The notes beneath the pieces are model-generated. The model saw only the letters and a list, made by a program, of their open reading frames with translations. It made no database searches and was not told the DNA's origin. The position numbers and the translations under genes are program-made. Of a stretch of DNA of 64,000 nt, positions 25,908 through 35,154 are shown piece after piece. The stretch covers positions 99,744 to 163,743 of the forward strand of contig NZ_PYGC01000009.1 of the NCBI RefSeq assembly GCF_003014495.1, given 5' to 3'. Position 1 is the first letter of the stretch. The number at the start of each line of letters is the position of its first letter. Source of the stretch: Prolixibacter denitrificans (lineage in GTDB: Bacteria > Bacteroidota > Bacteroidia > Bacteroidales > Prolixibacteraceae).

Positions 25908-27752
25908 ATGACACCAACGTATTCAGAAGATTCCATCCGTACACTGGACTGGAAAGAGCACATCCGCAAACGACCAGGGATGTATATCGGGAAGCTGGGC
26001 GACGGCTCATCTCCCGATGACGGGATTTATGTGCTTTTGAAGGAAGTCATCGATAACTCCATCGATGAGTTCATGATGGGTTTTGGAAAGAAAATCGACG
26101 TGGAAGTAAGTGACGAGCTTGTTTCCGTGCGAGACTTCGGACGCGGGATTCCGTTGGGAAAACTGGTGGAAGTGGCTTCCAAAATGAACACTGGTGCCAA
26201 GTACGACTCCAAAGTATTCAAGAAATCGGTCGGATTGAATGGAGTCGGTATCAAGGCAGTAAACGCGCTGGCAACCAACTTTACCATCAGCGCTTTCCGC
26301 GACGGAAAAGGAAAACAGGTTGTTTTTGAAAAGGGAGAGTTAGTCGAAGAGATTGACATCGCTTCGACCGACGAGCCCAACGGTACACTAACGAGCTTTG
26401 TGCCGGACGGAACTATCTTCAAGGAATTCCATTTCATTGAAGACTTCGTCATCAGCATGCTCAAGAACTACGTCTTCCTCAATGCCGGCCTGACCATTAA
26501 CTTCAATGGCGAGAAATACCTTTCCAAAAACGGATTGCTCGACCTGTTGGAGGAGAACCTCGATCAGCCGTCGCTTTATCCCATCATTCACCTGAAGGAT
26601 GAAGACATCGAACTGGCGATCACGCACGGAAACCAGTACGGCGAAGATTATTACTCTTTTGTGAACGGACAACATACCACGCAGGGCGGAACGCATTTGG
26701 CTGCCTTCCGGGAATCCATCGTGAAGACCGTTCGTGATTTTTACAAAAAAGATTTTGACGCCTCCGATATACGCGCCTCCATTGTGGCAGCCATCAGCAT
26801 CAAGGTAGAGGAACCGGTTTTCGAATCGCAAACGAAAACCAAACTGGGTTCGAAAGACATTGGCCCGAACGGACCTTCGGTGCGGAACTTTATCATGAAT
26901 TTCGTTCAGAAGGAGCTGGACAATTATCTCCATAAAAACTCAGAGACAGCCGAGGTATTGCTTCGCCGCATCCAGGAGTCGGAGCGGGAGCGAAAAGCCA
27001 TTTCGGGCGTGAAGAAGCTGGCCAAGCAACGGGCGAAGAAAGCGAGCCTCCATAACAAGAAGCTGCGCGACTGTCGCATTCATTATAACTCGAACGACGA
27101 TCGGAAGAACGAGACCTCCATCTTCATTACGGAGGGTGATTCGGCCAGTGGTTCCATCACCAAATCGCGCGATGTGAATACGCAGGCGGTCTTCAGCTTA
27201 CGCGGAAAACCTCTCAACTCATTCGGGTTAACCAAAAAAGTGGTATACGAAAACGAGGAGTTCAACCTACTGCAGGCAGCACTGAATATTGAAGAGGGAA
27301 TTGATGAACTGCGTTACAACAAGGTCATCATCGCAACAGATGCCGACGTGGACGGAATGCACATCCGGCTGTTGCTGATTACCTTCTTCCTGCAATTCTT
27401 CCCGGAGTTGATTAAGAAAGGACACTTGTATATTCTGCAAACACCCCTTTTCCGGGTACGGAATAAAAAAGTTACGTATTATTGCTACTCGGACCAGGAG
27501 AGAGAAGCTGCGATTAAGAAGCTAAAAAATACAGCGGAAATCACCCGCTTCAAAGGTTTAGGTGAGATTTCGCCGGATGAGTTCAAGAACTTTATCGGCG
27601 ACGACATTCGCCTTGAACCGGTGATACTAAACAAACACGAATCGATTTCCGACATGCTTTCTTTCTACATGGGGAAAAACACGCCCGAACGACAGGAGTT
27701 CATCATCGACAACCTCTATGTTGAAAAGGACGAGATAGAAGTAGAAGTTTAA
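25908..27752 (+). CDS. parE: DNA topoisomerase IV subunit B
   Basis: A 614-residue type IIA topoisomerase ATPase subunit. The GHKL ATPase domain shows [18 protein letters not shown] and [14 protein letters not shown]. The TOPRIM domain shows EGDSASG near 410 and DADVDGMH near 478. Its length and the direct pairing with a ParC-like subunit favour Topo IV over gyrase. It decatenates and relaxes daughter chromosomes. It is the first gene of parE-parC-aroK. Confidence 0.92.
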   Translation: MTPTYSEDSIRTLDWKEHIRKRPGMYIGKLGDGSSPDDGIYVLLKEVIDNSIDEFMMGFGKKIDVEVSDELVSVRDFGRGIPLGKLVEVASKMNTGAKYDSKVFKKSVGLNGVGIKAVNALATNFTISAFRDGKGKQVVFEKGELVEEIDIASTDEPNGTLTSFVPDGTIFKEFHFIEDFVISMLKNYVFLNAGLTINFNGEKYLSKNGLLDLLEENLDQPSLYPIIHLKDEDIELAITHGNQYGEDYYSFVNGQHTTQGGTHLAAFRESIVKTVRDFYKKDFDASDIRASIVAAISIKVEEPVFESQTKTKLGSKDIGPNGPSVRNFIMNFVQKELDNYLHKNSETAEVLLRRIQESERERKAISGVKKLAKQRAKKASLHNKKLRDCRIHYNSNDDRKNETSIFITEGDSASGSITKSRDVNTQAVFSLRGKPLNSFGLTKKVVYENEEFNLLQAALNIEEGIDELRYNKVIIATDADVDGMHIRLLLITFFLQFFPELIKKGHLYILQTPLFRVRNKKVTYYCYSDQEREAAIKKLKNTAEITRFKGLGEISPDEFKNFIGDDIRLEPVILNKHESISDMLSFYMGKNTPERQEFIIDNLYVEKDEIEVEV

Positions 27753-27803
27753 CGTAGAAGCAAAACGGACAATTAATTCAACCCTAAACGATTTAGACCA
27801 TAG

Positions 27804-30443
27804 ATGAGTATAGAGGAAGATAAGTTGCCAACCGGTGAGCCGGAAGATGACAGCGCAAAAGATTCCAAAAAAGATATACACCATGTCAAGTATTTGTCGG
27901 GGATGTACGAAAACTGGTTCCTCGATTATGCTTCGTATGTGATTTTGGAAAGGGCTGTGCCGTACGTCGATGACGGGCTGAAACCCGTGCAGCGCCGTAT
28001 TTTGCATGCCATGCGCCAGATGGATGACGGCCGTTACAACAAGGTAGCGAACATCATCGGGCAAACCATGATGTACCACCCGCACGGTGATGCTTCGATT
28101 GGTGATGCGCTGGTACAGCTCGGACAAAAGGATTTGTTGATTGACACCCAGGGAAACTGGGGAAACACGCTCACAGGCGACGGCGCCGCTGCCCCGCGTT
28201 ACATCGAGGCGCGCCTGTCGAAATTCGCCCTCGAGGTACTTTTCAATCCCAAAACCACCAACTGGCAATTGTCATATGACGGTCGTAACCGCGAACCCGT
28301 TACCCTTCCGGTGAAATTCCCTTTGCTGCTGGCACAGGGCGTAGAAGGAATTGCCGTGGGACTCGCCTCGAAAATATTACCCCACAACTTTGTGGAACTG
28401 CTCGATGCTTCCATTGCTTACCTGCGCGGCAAAGAGTTTGAGCTGTACCCCGATTTCCCATCGGGCGGCTACATGGACACATCGCGTTACAACGATGGCT
28501 TGCGCGGAGGTGCTGTCCGGATTCGGGCGAAGATTGAGAAACAGGATAGCCGGACCCTGGTGATTACCGAAATTCCTTACGGGAAAACGACCACATCGGT
28601 CATCGAATCGATCATCAAAGCCAACGACAAGGGCAAGATTAAAATCAAGAAGATTGACGACAACACCGCCGATCGCGTGGAAATTCTCGTCCATCTGGCT
28701 TCCGGAATCAGTTCCGATAAGACCATCGATGCCCTGTATGCCTTTACCGATTGTGAGATTTCCATCTCGCCGAATGCCTGCATCATCCACGATGACAAGC
28801 CGGAATTCCTGACGGTTACTGACATTCTGCAACGTTCGGCCAACTCAACCCTCGAGTTGTTGAAACGGGAACTCGAAATCAAGAAGGGCGAGCTGGAAGA
28901 GCAGTGGCATTTTGCCTCGCTGGAAAAGATTTTCATCGAAGAACGAATTTACAAGGATAAAGAGTTCGAGGAAGCTTCGTCGATGGATGTAGCCGTGAAG
29001 CACATCGACAAACGGTTGGATCCGTGGAAGCCGAAGCTCAAAAGGGACATTACACGCGACGATATCCTCAAGCTGATGGAAATCCGGATGGCCCGCATTC
29101 TGAAATTCAATTCCGACAAGGCAAACGATCACCTGCTTTCCATCGAAGAAGAAATTGCCAAGGTAGTTAACAACATCGAACACATCGTCGATTACACCGT
29201 CGACTGGTTCAAGCGACTGAAGACCAAGTACGGAAAAGGACGGGAGCGCCGGACCGAAATCCGCAGCTTCGAAAATATCGAAGCCTCGAAAGTGGTCGTT
29301 GCTAACGAAAAGCTATACATTGACCGCGAAGAAGGTTTCCTGGGAACCGGCTTGAAAAAGGCAGAATATGTTTGCGACTGCTCCGACCTCGATGATGTCA
29401 TTATCTTCCGCCGCGACGGTAGCTATTATATCACCCGTGTTTCGGAAAAAGCATTCATCGGGAAAGATATCCTGCACCTGGCCGTTTTCAAGAAAAACGA
29501 CAAACGGACCATTTACAACCTGGTATACCGCGATGGCCGGGCCGGCAACACCTACATGAAACGTTTCTTCGTTACCGGGGTGACCCGCGACAAAGAATAC
29601 AACATGACCAAAGGAACAGCCGGCACCCGAATCCTGTATTTCAGCGCCAATCCAAACGGCGAAGCGGAGGTATTGAAAGTAATGCTCAAGCCAAGGCCCC
29701 GTTTGAAGAAGCTGACGCTGGAAATCGACATGGGCGAACTGGCTATCAAAGGGCGGAGCGCCATGGGTAACCTGGTCACCAAGCACGACATTCACAAGGT
29801 CAGCCTGAAGGAAAAAGGCACTTCAACGCTGGGCGGACGGAAAATCTGGTTCGATAGCGATGTACTTCGTTTGAATGCTGACGGACGCGGAAAATATCTG
29901 GGCGAATTCAGCGGAGAGGACAAGATTCTGGTAATTTCCAAAGAAGGTTATTTCCAGCTTTATTCTTACGATTTAACCAATCACTTCGAGAACAATATTC
30001 TGTCCATCGAAAAATACCATGAAGGCAAAGTAGCCTCGGTGGTTTACTGGGACGCCGACCAGAATTACTACTATGTGAAGCGGTTCGAAATCGATGACAG
30101 CAGCAACAAGCAATGCCGTTTTATTGGTGATAACCCGGAAAATAAGCTGGTCAGTATCACCTGGGTTACGTACCCACGGCTGGAATTAAAATTTGGCGGC
30201 GACAGTAAGGAACGGGATGACGAAATCATCGAAGTAGCCGAATTCATTGGCGTAAAATCGTTCAAGGCAAAAGGAAAACGTCTGACCAATTTCACGGTAT
30301 CGAATATCAAAGAGATTGAACCCGTCATCAAGGATGAGGATGAACACGAAGCGGAAGATGACGATGATGTTCCGATGGAAATCAACCGGCCGGATGACGA
30401 TGAAGACGACGAAAACCAATTAGATATATCATTCGACAAATAA
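27804..30443 (+). CDS. parC: DNA topoisomerase IV subunit A
   Basis: An 879-residue cleavage subunit. The quinolone-region motif is DGLKPVQRRILHAM near 53, and the catalytic tyrosine is near 133 in APRYIEARLS. Residues 500-800 carry the C-terminal beta-propeller-like repeats. I see no gyrase GyrA-box (QRRGGKG), in line with Topo IV. The tail (about 830-879) is extremely acidic (runs such as EDDDDVP and DDDEDDEN), which may modulate DNA binding. It lies 51 bp after parE. Confidence 0.9.
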   Translation: MSIEEDKLPTGEPEDDSAKDSKKDIHHVKYLSGMYENWFLDYASYVILERAVPYVDDGLKPVQRRILHAMRQMDDGRYNKVANIIGQTMMYHPHGDASIGDALVQLGQKDLLIDTQGNWGNTLTGDGAAAPRYIEARLSKFALEVLFNPKTTNWQLSYDGRNREPVTLPVKFPLLLAQGVEGIAVGLASKILPHNFVELLDASIAYLRGKEFELYPDFPSGGYMDTSRYNDGLRGGAVRIRAKIEKQDSRTLVITEIPYGKTTTSVIESIIKANDKGKIKIKKIDDNTADRVEILVHLASGISSDKTIDALYAFTDCEISISPNACIIHDDKPEFLTVTDILQRSANSTLELLKRELEIKKGELEEQWHFASLEKIFIEERIYKDKEFEEASSMDVAVKHIDKRLDPWKPKLKRDITRDDILKLMEIRMARILKFNSDKANDHLLSIEEEIAKVVNNIEHIVDYTVDWFKRLKTKYGKGRERRTEIRSFENIEASKVVVANEKLYIDREEGFLGTGLKKAEYVCDCSDLDDVIIFRRDGSYYITRVSEKAFIGKDILHLAVFKKNDKRTIYNLVYRDGRAGNTYMKRFFVTGVTRDKEYNMTKGTAGTRILYFSANPNGEAEVLKVMLKPRPRLKKLTLEIDMGELAIKGRSAMGNLVTKHDIHKVSLKEKGTSTLGGRKIWFDSDVLRLNADGRGKYLGEFSGEDKILVISKEGYFQLYSYDLTNHFENNILSIEKYHEGKVASVVYWDADQNYYYVKRFEIDDSSNKQCRFIGDNPENKLVSITWVTYPRLELKFGGDSKERDDEIIEVAEFIGVKSFKAKGKRLTNFTVSNIKEIEPVIKDEDEHEAEDDDDVPMEINRPDDDEDDENQLDISFDK

Positions 30444-30465
30444 TACGGAAAACCGGAGTTTGCCT

Positions 30466-30972
30466 GTGAAAATTTACCTGATCGGATATATGGGATGCGG
30501 AAAATCGACCATGGGTCGGAAACTGGCTCAGCGTCTGAATCTCTGTTTTATCGATCTGGATAAATACATTGAAGAGCGGAACTTCCGGACGATTCCCACC
30601 ATATTTGCCGAGGAAGGGGAAGAAGGTTTTCGTTTGTGTGAGAAAAAGGCTCTGGAGGAGATTGCCGATTTTGAAAACCTGGTGGTAGCCACTGGTGGTG
30701 GAGCTCCCTGCTTTTTCGAAAACATGGAATTGATGAACCGGACAGGTGCCACGATCTACATCGCTCCACCAACAGAGATTCTGGTTGAACGATTGCTGAA
30801 ATCGAAAAATGAACGCCCGTTGATTAAAGGAAAATCACGCGAGGAACTCACCCGCTTCATTGATGAGAACCTGCAAAAAAGAGCGCCATTTTACGAAAAA
30901 GCCTCACTCATCATCCGGGATAAGCGCAATCTGGAAGTAGATGATGTGCTTCGGCTCCTCGAGAAACAATAA
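30466..30972 (+). CDS. aroK: Shikimate kinase
   Basis: The start is taken as GTG at 30466 (VKIYLIGYMGCGKST). GGAG at 30455-30458 is well spaced for this codon and too close for the in-frame TTG at 30460. The 168-residue P-loop kinase has Walker A GYMGCGKST, the shikimate-binding DLD and ATGGGAP motifs, and a lid with RPLIKGKSREE. It phosphorylates shikimate in aromatic amino-acid synthesis. It is the last gene of the parE-parC-aroK run and ends at a terminator. Confidence 0.92.
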   Translation: MKIYLIGYMGCGKSTMGRKLAQRLNLCFIDLDKYIEERNFRTIPTIFAEEGEEGFRLCEKKALEEIADFENLVVATGGGAPCFFENMELMNRTGATIYIAPPTEILVERLLKSKNERPLIKGKSREELTRFIDENLQKRAPFYEKASLIIRDKRNLEVDDVLRLLEKQ

Positions 30973-30998
30973 CAAGCTTGACATCAAGAATCCAAAAT

Positions 30999-31030
30999 AA
31001 AAGGTTGCCTCAAACGGGGCAGCCTTTTTT
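30999..31030 (+). terminator. Terminator after aroK
   Basis: AAAGGTTGCC pairs with GGCAGCCTTT (one G-T wobble), followed by a T-run. Confidence 0.82.
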
Positions 31031-31145
31031 ATTGTACGAAATCGAACACACGTTGTTCTTTAGCGTTCATTTTTTTGACCTCCCCCTCTTCATAAAAACC
31101 AAAACACACCCAACAACTAACTATACCACAACACAATACATTTTT

Positions 31146-31160
31146 TGGCACATTTCCTGT
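31146..31160 (+). promoter_or_regulatory. Possible sigma-54 promoter of the WM...YW repeat gene
   Basis: TTTTTTGGCACATTTCCTGT has a perfect -24 TGGCAC. The -12 position carries TGT where TGC is expected, at the right spacing. It lies about 57 nt before the start codon. No TAnnTTTG element was found here. Without an activator-binding site this remains tentative. Confidence 0.4.
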
Positions 31161-31216
31161 TATAAGCTGGTCGAACGGACAAAAAACAAAAAGATTAAAA
31201 AATAGGAGATAACGTC

Positions 31217-31672
31217 ATGAAAACACAAGCAAACAACTCAGCAAAAAAGGTCATGGTAACCTTCATGATAGTTCTGACAGTAAGTGTAATGAACATCGCC
31301 AACGCTCAGGGAATCTCTGGCTTTGTAGCCATGCTTTCACCCGTAAACGCAATGAACAGTACAACAGTTGAAAAGATGGCGGTCTTGGTCAACGAAGAAC
31401 TGAACGACGACGAATTGAAAGTAGAAGACTGGATGAGCAACGATAACTACTGGAGAGTAAGTGAGCAAGATGAACAACTCGAGGTAGAAGATTGGATGAG
31501 CAGCGAAAATTACTGGGGCGTAAAAGAACAAGCTAATTTCTCAGACAGTCCGCTGACCGTCGAAAACTGGATGTCATCCGATAGCTACTGGACCGGTGGA
31601 CAACAGGAAAAAGACGACAATCTGGCTATCGAAAGCTGGATGACTTCCAACGAATACTGGGGAATGAAATAA
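31217..31672 (+). CDS. Small secreted protein with four WM...YW repeats
   Basis: A 151-residue protein I do not recognise. The signal peptide ends at NANA-Q (residue 30). The mature part has four copies of one motif: ELKVEDWMSNDNYW (66-79), QLEVEDWMSSENYW (87-100), PLTVENWMSSDSYW (112-125) and NLAIESWMTSNEYW (135-148). The linkers are acidic and Gln-rich. Spacing is 21-25 residues. Trp, Met, Ser, Tyr and Trp are invariant or nearly so. The ribosome-binding site AGGAG is good. Similar short acidic WM repeat proteins occur in related bacteria, but no function is known. It is flanked by terminators on both sides, so it is an independent unit. Confidence 0.8.
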   Translation: MKTQANNSAKKVMVTFMIVLTVSVMNIANAQGISGFVAMLSPVNAMNSTTVEKMAVLVNEELNDDELKVEDWMSNDNYWRVSEQDEQLEVEDWMSSENYWGVKEQANFSDSPLTVENWMSSDSYWTGGQQEKDDNLAIESWMTSNEYWGMK

Positions 31673-31744
31673 CAAGAAATTTCCAACGCAAATAATTCAT
31701 AGTTAGGTTTAGTTAAATTACATTACGCAAAGTTTTTTCATAAG

Positions 31745-31772
31745 AAAGGCTGCACCGTCGGTGCAGCCTTTT
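31745..31772. terminator. Bidirectional terminator between the repeat-protein gene and uraA
   Basis: AAAGGCTGCACC and GGTGCAGCCTTT form a perfect 12-bp stem with a 3-nt loop between convergent genes. Confidence 0.88.
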
Positions 31773-31796
31773 ATTTGTTTGCCTTTCAGCGAAAGC

Positions 31797-33071
31797 TTAT
31801 ATAACTATATCATCTTCTTTGCTCTCCTGAACACGAAGTGAGTGCCCGGGCAAAATCAGATTCAGCACAACACCTACCACAGATGCCAGGCCAATTCCGG
31901 CCAGCGAGAAGCTACCCCACTGCAGGGTCGCACCGCCCACGCCCAATGTAAGCACGACCGAAACGATCACCTGGTTACGGGTAATGTTCATGTTGGTTTT
32001 CGAATCGATTAAGGTTTTAATACCCACTGATGCAATCATTCCGAACAAGAGCAGCATGATGCCCCCCAAAACTGGCTCTGGAATGGTTTTCAGGAATCTG
32101 GAAATTTTACCTACAAGTGAGAAAACGATCGCGGTAATAGCGGCAATACGCAGCACCTTAGGATCACCCACTTTGGTTAACGAAACCGCACCCGTTACCT
32201 CTGAGTAAGTTGTGTTGGGCGGTCCTCCCATAACGCCGGCGAAGAAAGTGGCGATACCATCTCCCAGCAATGTCCGGTGCAAGCCGGGTTTCTCGATGAA
32301 GTTTTTGTTTACGACTCCTCCAATGGCATACATATCGCCCACATGCTCAATGATAGGTGCAACGGCCACCGGAATCATGAACAATATGGCTCCCCAGCTA
32401 AACTCGGGCCGGGTAAATTCAGGCAACGAAAACCAATCGGCTGCCAGTACGGCGGAGTAATCGACAATCCCCAGCATAACAGAGAGAAAATAACCAACTG
32501 CCATTCCGATAAAAATCGGAATCAGTTTCATCATCCCCTTGCCAAAGGTAACAATCAGGATGGCCGTTCCCAGGACCACTGCAGCGACCAGCCAACGTAA
32601 GCCAAAAGACGTGGTTTGCAGAATTTCAGCACTTGGCGATTGTATCATATTGATAGCCGTTGGCGCAAGAGAAAGCCCGATAACAATGATTACCGGGCCG
32701 ACAACTACCGAAGGAAACAGACGCTCGATGAAGCGAACTCCCCTCAGTTTTATCAGCGCGGACATACCGGCGTAAACCAATCCGACAGCCATCAATCCTC
32801 CAAGTGTTCCGGCCATGCCGTACATTTCGGAAGAGGCAATAATCGGCGCAATGAAAGCGAAGCTACTCCCCAGAAAAACAGGAACGACTCCCCGGGTGAT
32901 AAGGTGAAAGATGAGGGTACCTACTCCGGCAGTAAAAAGCGCGACAGCCGGGTCAATTCCTACGAGAAGTGGAACCAGTACAGTGGCACCAAAAGCGACA
33001 AAAAGGAACTGAATCCCCAGTACAGTCCTTTTCCAGCCAGTTAATTGCTGGTGCAAATTGTTTGAAGTCAT
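31797..33071 (-). CDS. uraA: Uracil/xanthine permease (NCS2 family)
   Basis: A 424-residue transporter with 12-14 hydrophobic segments. NCS2 features are PVFLGSSFAFI in an early half-helix, the EHVGD motif (with the substrate-binding Glu) near 240, and GGPPNTTYSEVTGAV near 285. It imports a nucleobase, probably uracil, with protons. Substrate assignment among NCS2 members is not certain from sequence. It is a single gene with its own terminator. Confidence 0.88.
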   Translation of the reverse strand: MTSNNLHQQLTGWKRTVLGIQFLFVAFGATVLVPLLVGIDPAVALFTAGVGTLIFHLITRGVVPVFLGSSFAFIAPIIASSEMYGMAGTLGGLMAVGLVYAGMSALIKLRGVRFIERLFPSVVVGPVIIVIGLSLAPTAINMIQSPSAEILQTTSFGLRWLVAAVVLGTAILIVTFGKGMMKLIPIFIGMAVGYFLSVMLGIVDYSAVLAADWFSLPEFTRPEFSWGAILFMIPVAVAPIIEHVGDMYAIGGVVNKNFIEKPGLHRTLLGDGIATFFAGVMGGPPNTTYSEVTGAVSLTKVGDPKVLRIAAITAIVFSLVGKISRFLKTIPEPVLGGIMLLLFGMIASVGIKTLIDSKTNMNITRNQVIVSVVLTLGVGGATLQWGSFSLAGIGLASVVGVVLNLILPGHSLRVQESKEDDIVI

Positions 33072-33102
33072 TGATCAGGTGTTTTGTGTTTAGAATATAT
33101 GA

Positions 33103-34839
33103 TTAAGCGTTGTCATTATTTTCCGACAATCGGGAGCGCATATCCCGCACATTCAACTGCATATACACTTTTCCCCTGTATTCATTTTCGGTAACCGAAT
33201 AGCAGATATCGAACGGCAGCGACTGTTTGATCATCTCGTAATGATGCGCCTGTGAAAAGGCGATTCCCGAGAAAACAGAAGACGAACGATTCGCCTCAAT
33301 CAAATCGAGTTTGATGTGCTCGCTTCCCCGCCCCACCAACCGGCTGGTTCCGTAATCCATCACATCCTCCGTAAGGAATACCGGCATCATGTTATGCGGA
33401 CCGAATGGTTCAAACTGGTTCAGTACACGAAGAAATTTCGGATTCAAATCCGAAAGGCTCACCTTCGCATCAATGTCAATCGTCGGGACCAGTTTTACCT
33501 TCTTTACCGATTCCGTCACTATCTCTTCAAAGCGACGACGGAATTCCGGGACATTTTCTATTTTCATCGACATACCGGCGGCATACATGTGCCCTCCGTA
33601 AGACTCCAGCAAATCAGAGCAGGCGCCAATAGCTTCATAGAGATCGAATTCTCCTACCGAACGTGCCGATCCCGTAGCCATCCCGTTTGATTCGGTCAGA
33701 ATAACCGTCGGACGGTAATAGTGCTCAGTCAACCTCGACGCGACAATTCCCACGACACCTTTGTGCCAGTCGCGGTTATAAAGCACCGTCGAATTTAGCT
33801 TTTCCCAGCCATCGTTTTGCTGAATCATCTCCAGCGCTTCCTGGGTAATATTTTGGTCGAGTGTTTTGCGTATTTCGTTGTAAGAATTGATTTCCGAGCC
33901 CAGTGCTTCCGCCTCTTCTTCGTCCTGTGCCATCAAAATGGCCACCGATTTCTTTCCATGCTCAATACGTCCCGAAGCATTCAATCGCGGGCCGATCCTG
34001 AAAACAATGTCATTCACGCGAATCTCGCCTTGCATTCCCGCATATTTGATGAGGGTCTTCAGGCCGACCGAAGGATTGGAATTCAATTTGCGCAGACCGT
34101 AGTAAGCCAGCACGCGGTTCTCACCGGTCAGCGGAACGATATCCGAGGCAATACTCACCACAACTAAATCAAGCAGCTCATAAATTACATCTTCGGGGAT
34201 ACCCTGATCACGACAAAAAGCCTGCAGAAATTTGAATCCAACACCACACCCGGATAGCTCTTTGTAAGGATAGTTGCAATCCGGTTGTTTCGGATCGAGT
34301 ACCGCTACAGCATCCGGAATTTCGTCGTCGGGATTATGGTGATCGCAGATGATAAAATCGAGGCCCATTTCTTTGGCCTGGGCAATCTTATCAATCGCCT
34401 TAATACCGCAGTCGAGCACCACTACCAGCGAATACTCATTCTCGGCGGCATATTCAATTCCCCGCTTCGAAATACCATAACCTTCCATGTACCGGTCGGG
34501 AATGTAGTAATCCACATTCGTCAGCTTATTCTGCAGGAAGGAATACATGAGCGCAACGGAGGTGGTTCCGTCCACATCGTAGTCGCCGTACACCAACACC
34601 TTTTCGTCGCTTTGAATGGCCTCAACCAGACGTTTCACCGCCTTGTCCATGTCCTTCATCAAAAACGGGTCGTGTAAATCGGTTAGCCGGGGACGAAAAA
34701 AAGAGCGCGCATCCTGGTAGGTTTTGATGTCGCGCTGAACCAGTAGGTTTGCAATCGCCATGTCAACATTCAAGGCTGCCGATAAGTGCTTCACCTCATT
34801 CATGTCGGCCGGCTGTTTTAAGTTCCATATTTTCTGCAT
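33103..34839 (-). CDS. recJ: Single-stranded-DNA exonuclease RecJ
   Basis: A 578-residue DHH-family 5'-3' exonuclease for recombination and repair. Motif I is YGDYDVDGTTS (from residue 84), and the DHH triad is in IICDHHNPDDEIPD near 170. The GRIEHGKKS region follows, then a DHHA1 domain with GGHMYAAGMSM near 435, and an OB-like C-terminus. The length is typical. Confidence 0.95.
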   Translation of the reverse strand: MQKIWNLKQPADMNEVKHLSAALNVDMAIANLLVQRDIKTYQDARSFFRPRLTDLHDPFLMKDMDKAVKRLVEAIQSDEKVLVYGDYDVDGTTSVALMYSFLQNKLTNVDYYIPDRYMEGYGISKRGIEYAAENEYSLVVVLDCGIKAIDKIAQAKEMGLDFIICDHHNPDDEIPDAVAVLDPKQPDCNYPYKELSGCGVGFKFLQAFCRDQGIPEDVIYELLDLVVVSIASDIVPLTGENRVLAYYGLRKLNSNPSVGLKTLIKYAGMQGEIRVNDIVFRIGPRLNASGRIEHGKKSVAILMAQDEEEAEALGSEINSYNEIRKTLDQNITQEALEMIQQNDGWEKLNSTVLYNRDWHKGVVGIVASRLTEHYYRPTVILTESNGMATGSARSVGEFDLYEAIGACSDLLESYGGHMYAAGMSMKIENVPEFRRRFEEIVTESVKKVKLVPTIDIDAKVSLSDLNPKFLRVLNQFEPFGPHNMMPVFLTEDVMDYGTSRLVGRGSEHIKLDLIEANRSSSVFSGIAFSQAHHYEMIKQSLPFDICYSVTENEYRGKVYMQLNVRDMRSRLSENNDNA

Positions 34840-34886
34840 ACCCTATGGTCTCCTAACTCGCTTTTCTGCTTAATTTATAAATCTCC

Positions 34887-34916
34887 CAAAGATACAAAAT
34901 GCCGGGACGGAGCAAA
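34887..34916 (-). promoter_or_regulatory. Bacteroidota-type promoter of recJ
   Basis: On the minus strand TTTG (34913-34916), an 18-nt spacer and TATCTTTG (34887-34894) closely fit the consensus, about 50 nt before the recJ start. Confidence 0.55.
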
Positions 34917-35105
34917 AACAAAAATCTAACATTCGTCAGGTTTTGTTAACAAAACATTAAGGAGAAAATAAAGTTGCCGGCACAGCGTGGTTATTTCCCC
35001 GTCACTCTGACCATTGCCTCTTTTTTCAAGGCCACAGAAAGATAATCCTTTGGTTATAAAATGCTTTGTCGACCAAACATCGAAACACAAATAAGATTTC
35101 TTTGT

Positions 35106-35113
35106 TATCTTTG
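35106..35113 (+). promoter_or_regulatory. -7 element upstream of lysS
   Basis: TATCTTTG matches TAnnTTTG, 41 nt before the start codon; the -33 element is unclear. The rest of the 315-bp recJ-lysS spacer shows nothing else. Confidence 0.5.
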
Positions 35114-35154
35114 CAGGTAATTTTCTCGAACGTAGAACTGGATAACGTTTAAAA

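Noticed and set aside
25908..30443. Gyrase (gyrB/gyrA) instead of Topo IV
   Set aside because: The B subunit is short, the genes are adjacent, and no GyrA-box was seen in the A subunit.
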